A stretch of 64,000 nucleotides of DNA from Pelagilacustribacter sp045567335. GTDB lineage: Bacteria; Pseudomonadota; Alphaproteobacteria; Pelagibacterales; Pelagibacteraceae. Below, in pieces: positions 18,556-28,132 of the stretch. Position 1 is the stretch's first letter. Each line of letters opens with the position of its first letter. The DNA lies in the NCBI GenBank assembly GCA_045567335.1, contig JBJLCZ010000001.1, forward strand, positions 186,001 to 250,000, in the 5' to 3' direction. Both the position numbers and the translations under genes were made by a program. The notes beneath the pieces are model-generated. The model saw only the letters and a program-made list of their open reading frames with translations, searched no databases and was not told where the DNA came from.

Positions 18556-20749
18556 GTTTTTTTATTTTTTCTAAACCTTTTGTAATAAATCTAGGTGTTA
18601 TTGTTTTAATAGGGTTTACGGTAGTTTTTATACTTCCTTTCCTTCCTTTCAATTTAAAACTAACGCCAAAAAGCCCTTCTCCTATATCTTTTGGAATTAA
18701 GATATCACCAATTAATGGAATTTTAGAAATTAGTTTATTTAATTCTTTTGCAGGTACCATAGTGCCTCTTAAACTAGTTAATCCAGTTTTATTTTCTATG
18801 TATCCATCCATCAAAATAGAAATACTAGGCCCAATTGCGTAAATTTCATTTATCTTAAGAAGTTCCTTATCATTACTAAATTTTATTTCTAATGTATCAA
18901 AACTTATTCCTTCTCCAGATAATAAGTCCGACATGCCTCCGAAATCTGCTAAAGAAAGGAGTTTGGCAAAACCAGGTGCATTTTTCACTTTAAAATTTTC
19001 TATTGTTAAATTCGAATTTGAAGAATTGTCGTTAAAATCTGATACAAATAATAATTTTCCTCCTTCTATTCCTTTAAAAAAAGAATAGTCCGATAAAATC
19101 GGCTTTGGAAGGTCAGAAAATACCTCTAATTTTTTTAATCTTTTATCTTTATATGATTTTAATGAAATGTCTAAATACTTATCTGATCCAAACTCACTTT
19201 TAGAAGACAAGTTGACAAATTTTCCCCGCTTTATTTCACCGATTAAATTAAATTTATATAAAGGAATGGATAATTTTGTAGAAATATTTTCAAAATTTAT
19301 TTCTATATTCTTATTAATATTTTTTAACATATTAACTTTATTTTTTTTGGTTATGTTTTTAATTAAGTTTGAAGCGTCAAACTTTTTACCTTTAACATAA
19401 ATTTTTGAACCATATATTATTTCAAAATTATTATTATCTTGGCCGTCTTCATTAGTTTTTATTTTAATCTTTTTAAATTCTTTTAATTCTTTTTTATTAT
19501 TTAGTTTAATTCCTTCTAAAAGAATTAATGAGAGACCTTCCTTATACGAAAAATTTTGAATTCTAATATCTTTTTTAGAAAAAAATATTTCACTTGAAAT
19601 ACTTGATAATTTACCCTTTTTTTTATTATAATTTAGAAAATCAAAATTAATCTCTTCGTCAAAATTAAAATTTATTTTAAAATTAGATTTTTTATTTTTT
19701 AAATTATATTTAAGTGAATATTTTTTAAACTGATCTTGCTTATTTAATTTATACTTTCCTTCAAGTTTTAAATTACTTTCTTTATTTTTATTAATTGATA
19801 ATTCTAAAACTGTATCATTAGAAAGAAATTTGTAAATCTTACTTTTTAAAAAAATATTTTCTATTTTATCCTTAAAAATTATACTTGCATTAATTATTTT
19901 TCCTTCAACTTTATATTCATAATCTTCTAGACTTAAAGATTCTGAAAAAAATAATTTAAAATTATGATTAAAATTACCATTTATCTTAATTTTATTTTTT
20001 GAATAATTATTTATTTTTGTAAATTCTAAAAATTTTGTCACGTTTTCATTTTTAAATAATAAATTATTTTTTAAAAACCCTGAAATTACTAAATTCTCAT
20101 TATTCATAATTTTTATTTCTCCATCTGTGATTGGAATTCCATCAATCTCAGAAGAAATAGAATTAATTAAAGTAAATTTATTTTCAGTTATAAAATTAAA
20201 TTTTGCTTTATTAATTTTTGTTTTATCAAAAACATTTATATTTACATTTTTTACCTTCCCAGAAATTTTATAGTTTTTAATTTTAAAATTTTCGTCAAAA
20301 TCGGTTGAAATATCTAATTTTACTTCTCCTTTTGATATATTGTTAGAGAAAAATCTTTTTAGATTTGAGGGTTTTAATTCAATAACAAGAGTTTTTAAAT
20401 CTTCAATTTTTATCTTATTAAATTTTATAAATAATTTCTCAATATTAATTTTTTTCTTTATTAAATCTTTGAAATTAACATAAATTTTAATGTCTTCTGT
20501 TGGTATATTAATGTCTCGATACTCTATATCTGGATTTTTTGTAGACAAAAATAAATTTATTTTTTTTAAATCAAGTTTAATTTTTATATCTTTAAATTTT
20601 ACTGCTAAATTCGAATTATTTTTTTTTATTTCATTAAATATTATTTCATTAAATTTATCTGTTTGAACACCTTTAGTAGATAATATTAATGTTGCACTTA
20701 TTAAAAAAAGAAGTATTAAAATTGTAAATATAAAAAATATTTTTTTCAT
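18548..20749 (-). CDS. AsmA-like / YhdP-type envelope protein (DUF3971-AsmA2)
   Basis: A 733-aa protein with one N-terminal membrane helix (residues about 4-24, IFFIFTILILLFLISATLIL) followed by a long beta-rich, Lys/Asn-rich body. The recognisable C-terminal block is typical of AsmA-like C-terminal domains: an APGFAKLLSLADFGGMSDLLSG region, GEGLFGVSFKLKG and VNPIKTITPRFI. AsmA/TamB/YhdP proteins are thought to bridge the periplasm and move phospholipids to the outer membrane; that role is inferred by family. The start touches the stop of prfB (1-nt overlap). Middle repeats are too diverged to define. Confidence 0.78.
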   Translation of the reverse strand: MKKIFFIFTILILLFLISATLILSTKGVQTDKFNEIIFNEIKKNNSNLAVKFKDIKIKLDLKKINLFLSTKNPDIEYRDINIPTEDIKIYVNFKDLIKKKINIEKLFIKFNKIKIEDLKTLVIELKPSNLKRFFSNNISKGEVKLDISTDFDENFKIKNYKISGKVKNVNINVFDKTKINKAKFNFITENKFTLINSISSEIDGIPITDGEIKIMNNENLVISGFLKNNLLFKNENVTKFLEFTKINNYSKNKIKINGNFNHNFKLFFSESLSLEDYEYKVEGKIINASIIFKDKIENIFLKSKIYKFLSNDTVLELSINKNKESNLKLEGKYKLNKQDQFKKYSLKYNLKNKKSNFKINFNFDEEINFDFLNYNKKKGKLSSISSEIFFSKKDIRIQNFSYKEGLSLILLEGIKLNNKKELKEFKKIKIKTNEDGQDNNNFEIIYGSKIYVKGKKFDASNLIKNITKKNKVNMLKNINKNIEINFENISTKLSIPLYKFNLIGEIKRGKFVNLSSKSEFGSDKYLDISLKSYKDKRLKKLEVFSDLPKPILSDYSFFKGIEGGKLLFVSDFNDNSSNSNLTIENFKVKNAPGFAKLLSLADFGGMSDLLSGEGISFDTLEIKFSNDKELLKINEIYAIGPSISILMDGYIENKTGLTSLRGTMVPAKELNKLISKIPLIGDILIPKDIGEGLFGVSFKLKGRKGSIKTTVNPIKTITPRFITKGLEKIKKPK

Positions 20750-21838
20750 TATTTTTTGTATAAACCTGCTTCAATAAATTGATCTATTTCTCCGTTTAAT
20801 ACTGATTCCGGGTTAGTGCTTTCAGTTTTATTTCTTAGGTCTTTTACAAGCTGGTATGGCTGTAAAACGTATGATCTAATTTGATGACCCCACCCAATAT
20901 CAGTTTTTGCACTAGTATTTATTTCTGATTTTGCTTCTCTTTTCTGAATTTCATGTTCATACAATCTTGCCTTTAACATTTTATAACAAGTTTCTTTATT
21001 TTTATGTTGCGATCTTTCATTCTGACATTGAACTACTATTTTTGTTGGTAAATGAGTAATTCGTACAGCGCTATCAGTTGTATTAACATGTTGTCCACCG
21101 GCACCACTCGATCTGAAGGTGTCAATTCTAAGTTCTTTTTCTTCTATTTGAATTTCTATTTCATCATCTACCGCTGGATAAACCCAAACACTTGCAAAAC
21201 TGGTATGTCTTCTAGCACCACTGTCAAAAGGTGAAATTCTGACCAATCTATGCACTCCTGACTCATTTTTCATTAATCCATACAAATATTCTCCATTAAC
21301 TTTTAATGTTGTAGATTTAATTCCAGCTTCATCTCCTTTATGTTCACTGACAGTTTGATACTTAAAAAATTTTTTATCAAACCATTTAAGATACATTCTT
21401 CTCAACATGTCAGCCCAATCTTGACTTTCAGTTCCGCCAGCTCCTGCATGAATTTCTAAATAGATATCAAAACTATCGTTTTCTCCAGAAAGGAAGCATT
21501 TTATTTGATTTTTTTTTACTTCTTCTAATATAATTTTTGTTTTATTTTCGCAATCTAATAAAATTTCTTCATTTTTTTCATCAGAACCTAATTGGTATAT
21601 TTCTTTTAAATTGCTAAGTTCTATTTCAGAATTTTGGAATGAAGAAATAATATCTTCGTACAACTTTTTTTCTTTTACTATTTTTTTTACTTTCTTTTTA
21701 TTTTTCCAAAAATTATCTTTAGATGTTGTCTCATTTAATGAAATTAATTTAGACTCAATATTATTTTTTTCAAAGATACCCCCTGATACTACTTAATGAT
21801 TTTTCAATAAGATTTATTTTTGAAAGAAATGTTTCCAT
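20749..21838 (-). CDS. prfB: Peptide chain release factor 2, expressed by programmed +1 frameshift
   Basis: Release factor that reads UAA and UGA stops. The gene starts at ATG 21838 and reads 22 codons (METFLSKINLIEKSLSSIRGYL) to an in-frame TGA at 21770-21772. After a +1 shift it continues from GAA at 21771 through 340 more codons, giving 362 aa (E. coli RF2: 365). The long downstream frame contains the SPF anticodon-like motif (RISPFDSGARRH) and the catalytic GAGGQHVN. Treating the TTG at 21663 as a start would remove a conserved N-terminal domain. Its ATG overlaps the mrcA stop by 1 nt (TAATG), which supports this start. Confidence 0.95.
21770..21784 (-). promoter_or_regulatory. prfB +1 recoding site
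   Basis: The minus strand reads AGG GGG TAT CTT TGA. This is the canonical RF2 autoregulatory slip: a Shine-Dalgarno-like AGGGGG, then the slippery CTT codon and an RF2-specific TGA. Low RF2 lets the ribosome slip from CTT to TTT and continue in the +1 frame. The site is identical in arrangement to the E. coli one, including the RGYL residues. Confidence 0.95.
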
Positions 21839-24186
21839 TAATAAAATTGTCTAAATTTGATTAGTTTATCATAATTATTCTTTGGCCTTAAATTGTTATT
21901 TTCAACAATGTTTATATCTTTTAATTTAAAAGCCTCAATTATTGCTTTTGAATTATTAAAATCCTCTATTTTTCCTGTGTCATAATTTACAGGTGCAAAA
22001 TAAATTCCTTTTGGTATTTTAAATTCCTTAAAATCTTCTTTAAACAATGCTTTTTGAACAAAACTTTTAAAGATAGGTAACGCTGCCTTGGAGCCTGTTT
22101 CATATTTGCCTAGTGATTGTGGAGAATCAAAACCTACGTAAACACCTATAACTAGATTAGAGCTGTATCCAATAAACCATGCATCATAATTGTTATTTGT
22201 AGTGCCAGTTTTTCCAGCTAATGGTACTTTTAAATTTCTTAATTTTTTTCCAGTCCCTCTCTTAATAACTCCCTCTAAAATTGAGGTCATTTGATATGCA
22301 GTTTCTTCACTAAAAACTTGTTTATAATTGTCTTCTATTCTTGGAAACTCCTTATTTTTTGTTAAATATCTGTCGCAACCGCTACATAATCTGTTATCTG
22401 AATTAAAAATTGTTTTACCTCTTCTATCTTGAATTCTATCAATTAAAATCGGTGAAATTTTTTTTCCTCCATTTACAAATGATGCATACGCAGATGTAAT
22501 TTTAATTAAAGTAGTCTCAGCAGACCCCAGAGAGACAGATAAAAGTTCTGGAATTTCATCATAAATATCTAAATTCTTTGAAAGATTAAGAACTTTTTCT
22601 AGCCCTAAATTTTCGGAAATTCTGACTGTCATTAAATTTCTAGAATATTCTATACCTTTTCTTAATGTCGAGGGTCCGTAAAATTTTTTACCATAATTTT
22701 CTGGCTTCCAATTTTTAAGGCCTGTGCCCTGTTCTGCAATAAATGGGGCATCAAGAATCATTGTATTAGGTAAATAATTGTTTTCTAAAGCAGCGGCATA
22801 AACAAAAGGCTTAAAGGCTGAACCAGGTTGTCTTTTTGCTTGTGTTGCTCTATTGAATTCACTTGATTTATAATTAAAACCTCCTACTAAAGCTTTCACT
22901 TTACCTGTAAAGGGATCCAATATTATTATTGCTCCATTTACTTTCGGATATTGTTTTATATTCCAAACTTTATTTTTATTTTGTTGTACATATACTAAAT
23001 CCCCTAAAATAAAATTATTATTTAATGAGTTTTTATTAATCCATTTTAGTTCATTAATTTTGATTTCAATCTTTCTTTTACTTTTAATTTCTTTTAAAAA
23101 AAGATTGTCGTCAGATACTTCTATTACTTCTGCTATTGACCAATTTAATGTTGGGTCTAACTTTATTGACTCAATTTTATTTTGCCAATTTTTGTTCTCG
23201 TTTTTATTCGTAATTGGTCCTCTCCAGCCATGTCTTCTATCATAGGCTTCTATTCCTTCTCTTAAAGCTTTTTGTGCATAAATTTGATAATTTACATCCA
23301 ATGGTACTTTAATAGCTAGTCCATCTGCATACAGTTTTTTAAAACCATAGTTTAAATTTATATTCCTTCTTACTTCTTCTGTGTAAGAATTGGCCTCGTT
23401 TACTAATTTAATTTTTCTTTTTTTTAATTTAATTTCTTTTTTTTTTAATTTATTAAACTCATTATTGTTAATGAATCCGTTTTCAAATAAATTTTTTAAT
23501 ACTAAATTTCTTCTTAATTTAGCTTCTTCTTTATACCTAAATGGATTATATTTACTTGGTGCTTTTGGTAAAGCTGCTAATAAAGCTGCCTCCTCATAAT
23601 TTATCTCTTTAACAGATTTATCAAAGTATTCCAGACTGGCAGCTGCAATTCCGTAAGTTCCTTCTCCTAAATATATCTGATTAAGATAAAGTTCTAAAAT
23701 TCTTTCCTTAGTATATGCTTTTTCAATTCTGAATGCTAATATTGCTTCTTTAACTTTTCTTTTTATAGATACTTCATTAGTTAAAAGAAAATTTTTTGCA
23801 ACTTGTTGTGTAATAGTTGATGCTCCCTCGAGCCTTTTATTTTGAATTATGTTGTTAAAATTATTTATAACTGCTCTTATTATCCCTTTAGCGTCCACAC
23901 CAGGATGAGAGAAAAAATTTTTATCTTCTGCAGACAAAAAAGAATTTATTATTTTAAGCGGAATAGATTCGTAAGGAATAAATAATCTTTTTTCAATGGC
24001 ATATTCAGCTACTAACTGACCATTTTCTGCGTAAATTCTACTAGACACAGGAGGTTCATATTTTGAAAGCTTTTTATAATCTGGTAAACCAGAAGAAAAA
24101 TACCAAACAGTTGAAAAAACTAATAAAATAAAAATTGATAAAAACAATATTCCAGTTTTTATTGCATAACTAAAAAATTTATTCAT
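21838..24186 (-). CDS. mrcA: Penicillin-binding protein 1A (bifunctional transglycosylase/transpeptidase)
   Basis: Inner-membrane peptidoglycan synthase, 782 aa. It has an N-terminal anchor (residues about 10-32). The glycosyltransferase domain carries SAEDKNFFSHPGVD with the catalytic Glu, then GASTITQQVAKNF. An OB-like linker domain follows. The transpeptidase domain has SxxK in PGSAFKPFVYA, SRN in SRNLMT and KTGT in AGKTGTTNN. It overlaps prfB by 1 nt and is divergent from rne. It is the only class A PBP in this window. Confidence 0.97.
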   Translation of the reverse strand: MNKFFSYAIKTGILFLSIFILLVFSTVWYFSSGLPDYKKLSKYEPPVSSRIYAENGQLVAEYAIEKRLFIPYESIPLKIINSFLSAEDKNFFSHPGVDAKGIIRAVINNFNNIIQNKRLEGASTITQQVAKNFLLTNEVSIKRKVKEAILAFRIEKAYTKERILELYLNQIYLGEGTYGIAAASLEYFDKSVKEINYEEAALLAALPKAPSKYNPFRYKEEAKLRRNLVLKNLFENGFINNNEFNKLKKKEIKLKKRKIKLVNEANSYTEEVRRNINLNYGFKKLYADGLAIKVPLDVNYQIYAQKALREGIEAYDRRHGWRGPITNKNENKNWQNKIESIKLDPTLNWSIAEVIEVSDDNLFLKEIKSKRKIEIKINELKWINKNSLNNNFILGDLVYVQQNKNKVWNIKQYPKVNGAIIILDPFTGKVKALVGGFNYKSSEFNRATQAKRQPGSAFKPFVYAAALENNYLPNTMILDAPFIAEQGTGLKNWKPENYGKKFYGPSTLRKGIEYSRNLMTVRISENLGLEKVLNLSKNLDIYDEIPELLSVSLGSAETTLIKITSAYASFVNGGKKISPILIDRIQDRRGKTIFNSDNRLCSGCDRYLTKNKEFPRIEDNYKQVFSEETAYQMTSILEGVIKRGTGKKLRNLKVPLAGKTGTTNNNYDAWFIGYSSNLVIGVYVGFDSPQSLGKYETGSKAALPIFKSFVQKALFKEDFKEFKIPKGIYFAPVNYDTGKIEDFNNSKAIIEAFKLKDINIVENNNLRPKNNYDKLIKFRQFY

Positions 24187-24272
24187 AAATAATATATGGT
24201 AATCCTTAAATTTTGGCTATCTTAAGGCATTATATACGATTATAATTGGTTTTAATTATAATAAAAAAATTG

Positions 24273-24278
24273 TATAAT
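24273..24278 (+). promoter_or_regulatory. Candidate -10 element for rne
   Basis: A perfect TATAAT in TTGTATAATAAAC lies 58 nt upstream of the rne ATG, implying a leader of about 50 nt. A TTGGTT at 24246-24251 is the nearest -35-like hexamer, but its 21-nt spacing is too long to be convincing. Confidence 0.45.
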
Positions 24279-24336
24279 AAACTATGTTTACTCATAAAAA
24301 AAATTCACCAAAAATTACTAAAGGAATTCATTTTAC

Positions 24337-26250
24337 ATGGAAAAAAATTTATATATTGACGCATCTCATCCAGATGAAACTAGAATTGTTCTTAAATCTT
24401 CTTCTTCAATTGAAGAATACGAGTATGAAAATAAAAACAAAATAAATTTTAAAAATAATATTTATTTAGGAACTGTTAGTAGAGTAGAACCGTCACTTCA
24501 GGCAGCGTTTATAAACTTCGGAAGGTTAAAACATGGTTTTTTAGCTTTTAATGATATTCAATCAAATTACTATCAAATACCTACTGAAGATAAAGAAAAA
24601 TTACAAGAAGCTGAACAGCAAATTAGAGAAAAATTAAAAAATACTAGTCCTGAAGATGTCACAAATAATGAAAACAATGATTTAGAAAACGGTAATAAGA
24701 TAAATGTTGATAATAATGAGATAGCAAGTGAAAATAAAAGTTCTGATGGAAATAATAAAGATACTATAATCAAAGAAAATTTAAAAAGTACTGAAAATAA
24801 TAATGATAATAAAAAATATAGGGAAAAATTAAAAAATACTTACGGATTAAGAAAATATAGAATTCAAGAAGTAATTAAGCCTGGACAAGTAATTTTAGTA
24901 CAAGTTCTAAAAGAAGAACGAGGCCAAAAAGGTGCTGCACTAACAACTTTTATTTCTCTTGCTGGAAAATATATTGTTTTGATGCCAAATACTGCAAAAG
25001 GAGGGGGTATATCTAGAAAAATATTTAATTCTACAGATAGAGCAAAAATACGCGGTATATTGAATCAAATAGAAATCCCTAAAAGTATGGGTGTAATTGT
25101 AAGAACTGCTGGAGCTAATAAAACTAAAAATGAGATTGAAAAAGATTTTGAAAATACTACGAGCACTTGGGACCTAATAACAAATAAAGCAGTTGAGTCT
25201 AATGCTCCATCATTAATTTATGAAGAAGGTGATATTATTAAAAGAGCTCTAAGAGATATTTACGATAATGATACAAAAAATATTTATGTAGACGGCAATG
25301 AAGGTTATCAAAAAGCTAAGACTTTTATGAAAGAATTAGTTCCAAAAAATGTTAAATTTATAAAAAAATATAGAGGAAAAATACCTCTTTTCCATGATGC
25401 TGGGATTGAAAAGGAATTAAATAATATTTTTGAACCTTCTGTAAAGTTAAAATCTGGAGGATATCTAGTCATAAACCCTACTGAAGCTTTAGTTGCTATC
25501 GATATCAACTCAGGACAATCTACAAAAAATGTAAATATAGAAAAAACAGCTTTAAATACAAATTTGGAAGCCGCAGAGGAAATTTCAAGACAATTAAAAA
25601 TTAGGGATTTATCTGGTCTGATAGTTATAGATTTTATCGATATGTTAAATTTTCATAACAAAAGGCTTGTAGAAAAAAAAATGAGAGAAAGTATTAAAAA
25701 AGATAGAGCTAGAATTCAAGTTGGAAAAATTAGTAATTTTGGATTATTAGAAATGACAAGACAAAGACTAAGAGAGGGATCTATTATTTGGGAAACAAAT
25801 TTATCGATGGAGTCGTATGCTTTAAAAATAATAAAAAAAATTGAGATGTTAGCTTTTACAAATAAGATTAAATATATAAAAGCCAATATACCCCCAAAAA
25901 TAAAAATATATATCGAAAATATATTAAAAAAAGAAATAGATTATTTTCAAAAAAAATATAAATTTAAAATTGAATTTATAGACGATAATGAATTAATTAT
26001 TCCTGAATATAAAATATCTTTATTAAATAAAAATAAGAAAGTAGTTAATAAAATTGAAAATTTAAATAAAATTGAAAAAATAAAAGAAGTAATTAAAAAC
26101 ACTATCTCAAAAAAAACTGAAAAAAAAGTTACTGAAAAAATTGTTAAAATAACAAACGAAAAAAAAATGGATAAAAATAAAAAAGAAAGCGTTAAAAAAA
26201 AGGCAAAACATCCAAGAACTTTATGGACTCGACGAAAAAAAGTTGGTTAA
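24337..26250 (+). CDS. rne: Ribonuclease E/G family endoribonuclease, short and cysteine-free
   Basis: Main single-strand endoribonuclease for mRNA decay and rRNA/tRNA processing. The 637 aa carry the N-terminal split S1 domain (GTVSRVEPSLQAAFINFG ... RGQKGAALTTFISLAGKY), interrupted by an acidic Asn-rich insert (about residues 88-165), as is common in alphaproteobacteria. The DNase I-like catalytic part has the metal-binding ALVAIDINSGQS and LIVIDFIDM, and FGLLEMTRQRLREG at about 469-480. The CPxC zinc-link that normally follows is absent, and the protein has no cysteine at all. The tail is short and basic, ending PRTLWTRRKK. AAAGGAA is the likely ribosome-binding site. Confidence 0.93.
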   Translation: MEKNLYIDASHPDETRIVLKSSSSIEEYEYENKNKINFKNNIYLGTVSRVEPSLQAAFINFGRLKHGFLAFNDIQSNYYQIPTEDKEKLQEAEQQIREKLKNTSPEDVTNNENNDLENGNKINVDNNEIASENKSSDGNNKDTIIKENLKSTENNNDNKKYREKLKNTYGLRKYRIQEVIKPGQVILVQVLKEERGQKGAALTTFISLAGKYIVLMPNTAKGGGISRKIFNSTDRAKIRGILNQIEIPKSMGVIVRTAGANKTKNEIEKDFENTTSTWDLITNKAVESNAPSLIYEEGDIIKRALRDIYDNDTKNIYVDGNEGYQKAKTFMKELVPKNVKFIKKYRGKIPLFHDAGIEKELNNIFEPSVKLKSGGYLVINPTEALVAIDINSGQSTKNVNIEKTALNTNLEAAEEISRQLKIRDLSGLIVIDFIDMLNFHNKRLVEKKMRESIKKDRARIQVGKISNFGLLEMTRQRLREGSIIWETNLSMESYALKIIKKIEMLAFTNKIKYIKANIPPKIKIYIENILKKEIDYFQKKYKFKIEFIDDNELIIPEYKISLLNKNKKVVNKIENLNKIEKIKEVIKNTISKKTEKKVTEKIVKITNEKKMDKNKKESVKKKAKHPRTLWTRRKKVG

Positions 26251-27020
26251 ATCAAACCTTTTGAAGGCGAACTAGCAGATCCAAAGTAATTTTTATTCAT
26301 TCTACCAGATAAGTATGATTGTCTACCGGCTAAAACAGCATTTTTGAAAGATTGAGCCATAATTAAAGGTTTTTTTGCTTTCGCAATTGCACTGTTTACA
26401 AGAACACCGTCACATCCTAATTCCATTGCTATTGTTGCATCAGAAGCTGTTCCAATTCCAGCATCTACAATGACCGGAACTTTAGACTGCTTTACAATTA
26501 ATGAAATATTTACTTTATTTTGTATTCCTAGTCCAGATCCAATTGGTGATGCTAGAGGCATGATAGCAGATGCACCGACATCTTCTAATTTTTTTGCAAG
26601 CAAAGGATCATCTGAACAGTATACCAATACTTTAAATCCTTCTTTTACTAAAATCTTTGTAGATTTAATAGTTTCTATCATATCTGGAAATAAAGTTTTT
26701 TTATCTCCTAGTACTTCTAGTTTAACCATTTTCCAACCACCCATCTCACGTGCTAATCTCAGAGTTCTTAATGCATCCGAGGAATTAAAACATCCAGCTG
26801 TATTAGGTAAATATTTAATTTTTTTTGGATCTAAGTAGTCCATTAATAAAGGTTTTTTTTTATCTAAAATATTTACTCTTCTAACAGCGACTGTGACCAT
26901 ATCTGCTCCTGATGCTTTTACGGCTTCTGAAGTTTCTTTAAAATTTTTGTATTTTCCGGTGCCTACAATCAGCCTTGATTTTAAAACTTGGTTAGCAATT
27001 TTAAATTTGTCTTTGTTCAA
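26247..27020 (-). CDS. thiG: Thiazole synthase
   Basis: Forms the thiazole phosphate of thiamine from DXP, dehydroglycine or iminoglycine, and sulfur delivered on ThiS. The 257 aa have the family start (SRLIVGTGKYKNF), a Schiff-base lysine candidate in MVKLEVLGD, and phosphate-binding segments MPLASPIGSGLGI and VDAGIGTASDA. It follows thiS after 4 nt. No thiC, thiD or thiE is in the window. The stop shares a TTAA palindrome with the convergent rne stop. Confidence 0.96.
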   Translation of the reverse strand: MNKDKFKIANQVLKSRLIVGTGKYKNFKETSEAVKASGADMVTVAVRRVNILDKKKPLLMDYLDPKKIKYLPNTAGCFNSSDALRTLRLAREMGGWKMVKLEVLGDKKTLFPDMIETIKSTKILVKEGFKVLVYCSDDPLLAKKLEDVGASAIMPLASPIGSGLGIQNKVNISLIVKQSKVPVIVDAGIGTASDATIAMELGCDGVLVNSAIAKAKKPLIMAQSFKNAVLAGRQSYLSGRMNKNYFGSASSPSKGLI

Positions 27021-27024
27021 TTAT

Positions 27025-27228
27025 TTATCCTCCTCCTATAAAATGGACAATTTCTATTTTATCATTATTATTAATTATTTTTTTCTTATATAAATTTTTT
27101 GGAATAATTACACCGTTTAATTCTATCGCAATTTTCTTTTTATCTAATTTATAAATTTTTAATAAATTAGATAATGAAATCTTTTGTTTTATTGGTATTT
27201 TTTTACCATTTAATTGTATTTTTGCCAT
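27025..27228 (-). CDS. thiS: ThiS sulfur-carrier protein
   Basis: A 67-aa ubiquitin-like protein that carries sulfur as a C-terminal thiocarboxylate to ThiG. It starts MAKIQLNGKKIPIKQKISL and ends with the required diglycine (VHFIGGG). One extra glycine at the end (GGG) would need no processing if the thiocarboxylate forms on the last residue. It is translated just ahead of thiG. Confidence 0.93.
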   Translation of the reverse strand: MAKIQLNGKKIPIKQKISLSNLLKIYKLDKKKIAIELNGVIIPKNLYKKKIINNNDKIEIVHFIGGG

Positions 27229-27261
27229 ATTTCAGTTAGTTATTTATCTTATATCAAAGTT

Positions 27262-27711
27262 ATGAAACATAAAATTATTATTATTAATGGTCCCAATCTT
27301 AACCTTTTAGGTGAAAGAGAGAAAGAAAAGTATGGGGACATTTCTCTTAAAAAAATTGAAACTGAATGTTTAGAGAGAGCCAAAGTATTAGAATTAGAAA
27401 TAAATTTTAAACAATCAAATATTGAGGGTGATTTAGTTAATATAATACAAGATTGTAGAGATAAATTTGATGGAGTTATTATAAATGCTGCAGCTTATAC
27501 ACATACCTCTGTTGCTATAAGAGATGCTTTAGCAATATTAAAAATTCCAATTATAGAGTTACATATTACTAATATTTACAAAAGAGAGGAATTTAGGCAA
27601 AAATCACTTATAAGCAATTTAGCGACAGGAATTATTTGCGGATTTGGTACCAGAGGGTATACTATGTCCTTAGAAGCGATTAAAAATATCTTAAAAAATG
27701 AAAATAAATAA
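27262..27711 (+). CDS. aroQ: 3-dehydroquinate dehydratase, type II
   Basis: Third step of the shikimate pathway, making 3-dehydroshikimate. The ATG at 27262 gives 149 aa (MKHKIIIINGPNLNLLGERE), the family length; a longer frame from 27214 adds 16 unconserved residues and would overlap thiS on the other strand. Type II features are NGPNLNLLG, the catalytic tyrosine after GERE (KYGD), NAAAYTHTS and ELHITNIYKREEFRQKS. It leads an aroQ-accB-accC operon, an order common in alphaproteobacteria. Confidence 0.96.
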   Translation: MKHKIIIINGPNLNLLGEREKEKYGDISLKKIETECLERAKVLELEINFKQSNIEGDLVNIIQDCRDKFDGVIINAAAYTHTSVAIRDALAILKIPIIELHITNIYKREEFRQKSLISNLATGIICGFGTRGYTMSLEAIKNILKNENK

Positions 27712-28126
27712 AAAACTTATTAAAGAACTTGTGGACTATTTAGGTGAGTTTAATTTGACGGAAATAGAATATCAAGATGGTCAAACAAAGATCAAAGTAT
27801 CTAAATCTTCTAAAAGTATTTTAGAACAAACAAGCACAGGCGCAGTAGTCTCACCTAACAAATCTGTTCTAACTGATAAAGATGACAGCGAAGGCGTAAG
27901 AGTTAAATCACCAATTATAGGAACTGCTTACTTGGCAGCCGAACCTGGAGCAAAAAAATTTGTAGAAGTTGGTGACAAAGTTAAAAAAGGTCAAACTATT
28001 ATGATTGTTGAAGCAATGAAAACAATGAATCATATTCCCTCCTCTGCAGATGGTATAGTAAAAAGAATATTAGTTAACGATGGTCAACCTGTTGAATTTG
28101 GTCAAACTTTAGTTCTACTTAAATAA
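27698..28126 (+). CDS. accB: Biotin carboxyl carrier protein of acetyl-CoA carboxylase
   Basis: Carries the biotin that shuttles CO2 between AccC and the carboxyltransferase. The 142 aa have a short N-terminal dimer segment, a flexible Ser/Thr/Lys linker and the biotinyl domain with Lys108 in VEAMKTMNHI. It overlaps the end of aroQ by 14 nt and lies 6 nt before accC. Confidence 0.97.
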   Translation: MKINKKLIKELVDYLGEFNLTEIEYQDGQTKIKVSKSSKSILEQTSTGAVVSPNKSVLTDKDDSEGVRVKSPIIGTAYLAAEPGAKKFVEVGDKVKKGQTIMIVEAMKTMNHIPSSADGIVKRILVNDGQPVEFGQTLVLLK

Positions 28127-28132
28127 AATAAA

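Noticed and set aside
20749..21663. prfB as an N-terminally truncated gene starting at TTG 21663
   Set aside because: The canonical recoding site and the TAATG junction with mrcA show that the gene starts at 21838 and is read with a programmed shift.
24284..24445. A 53-codon ORF starting in the rne leader and overlapping the rne start in another frame
   Set aside because: Its ATG falls at about the predicted transcription start, it has no ribosome-binding site and its product has no recognisable features; it is probably chance in AT-rich DNA.
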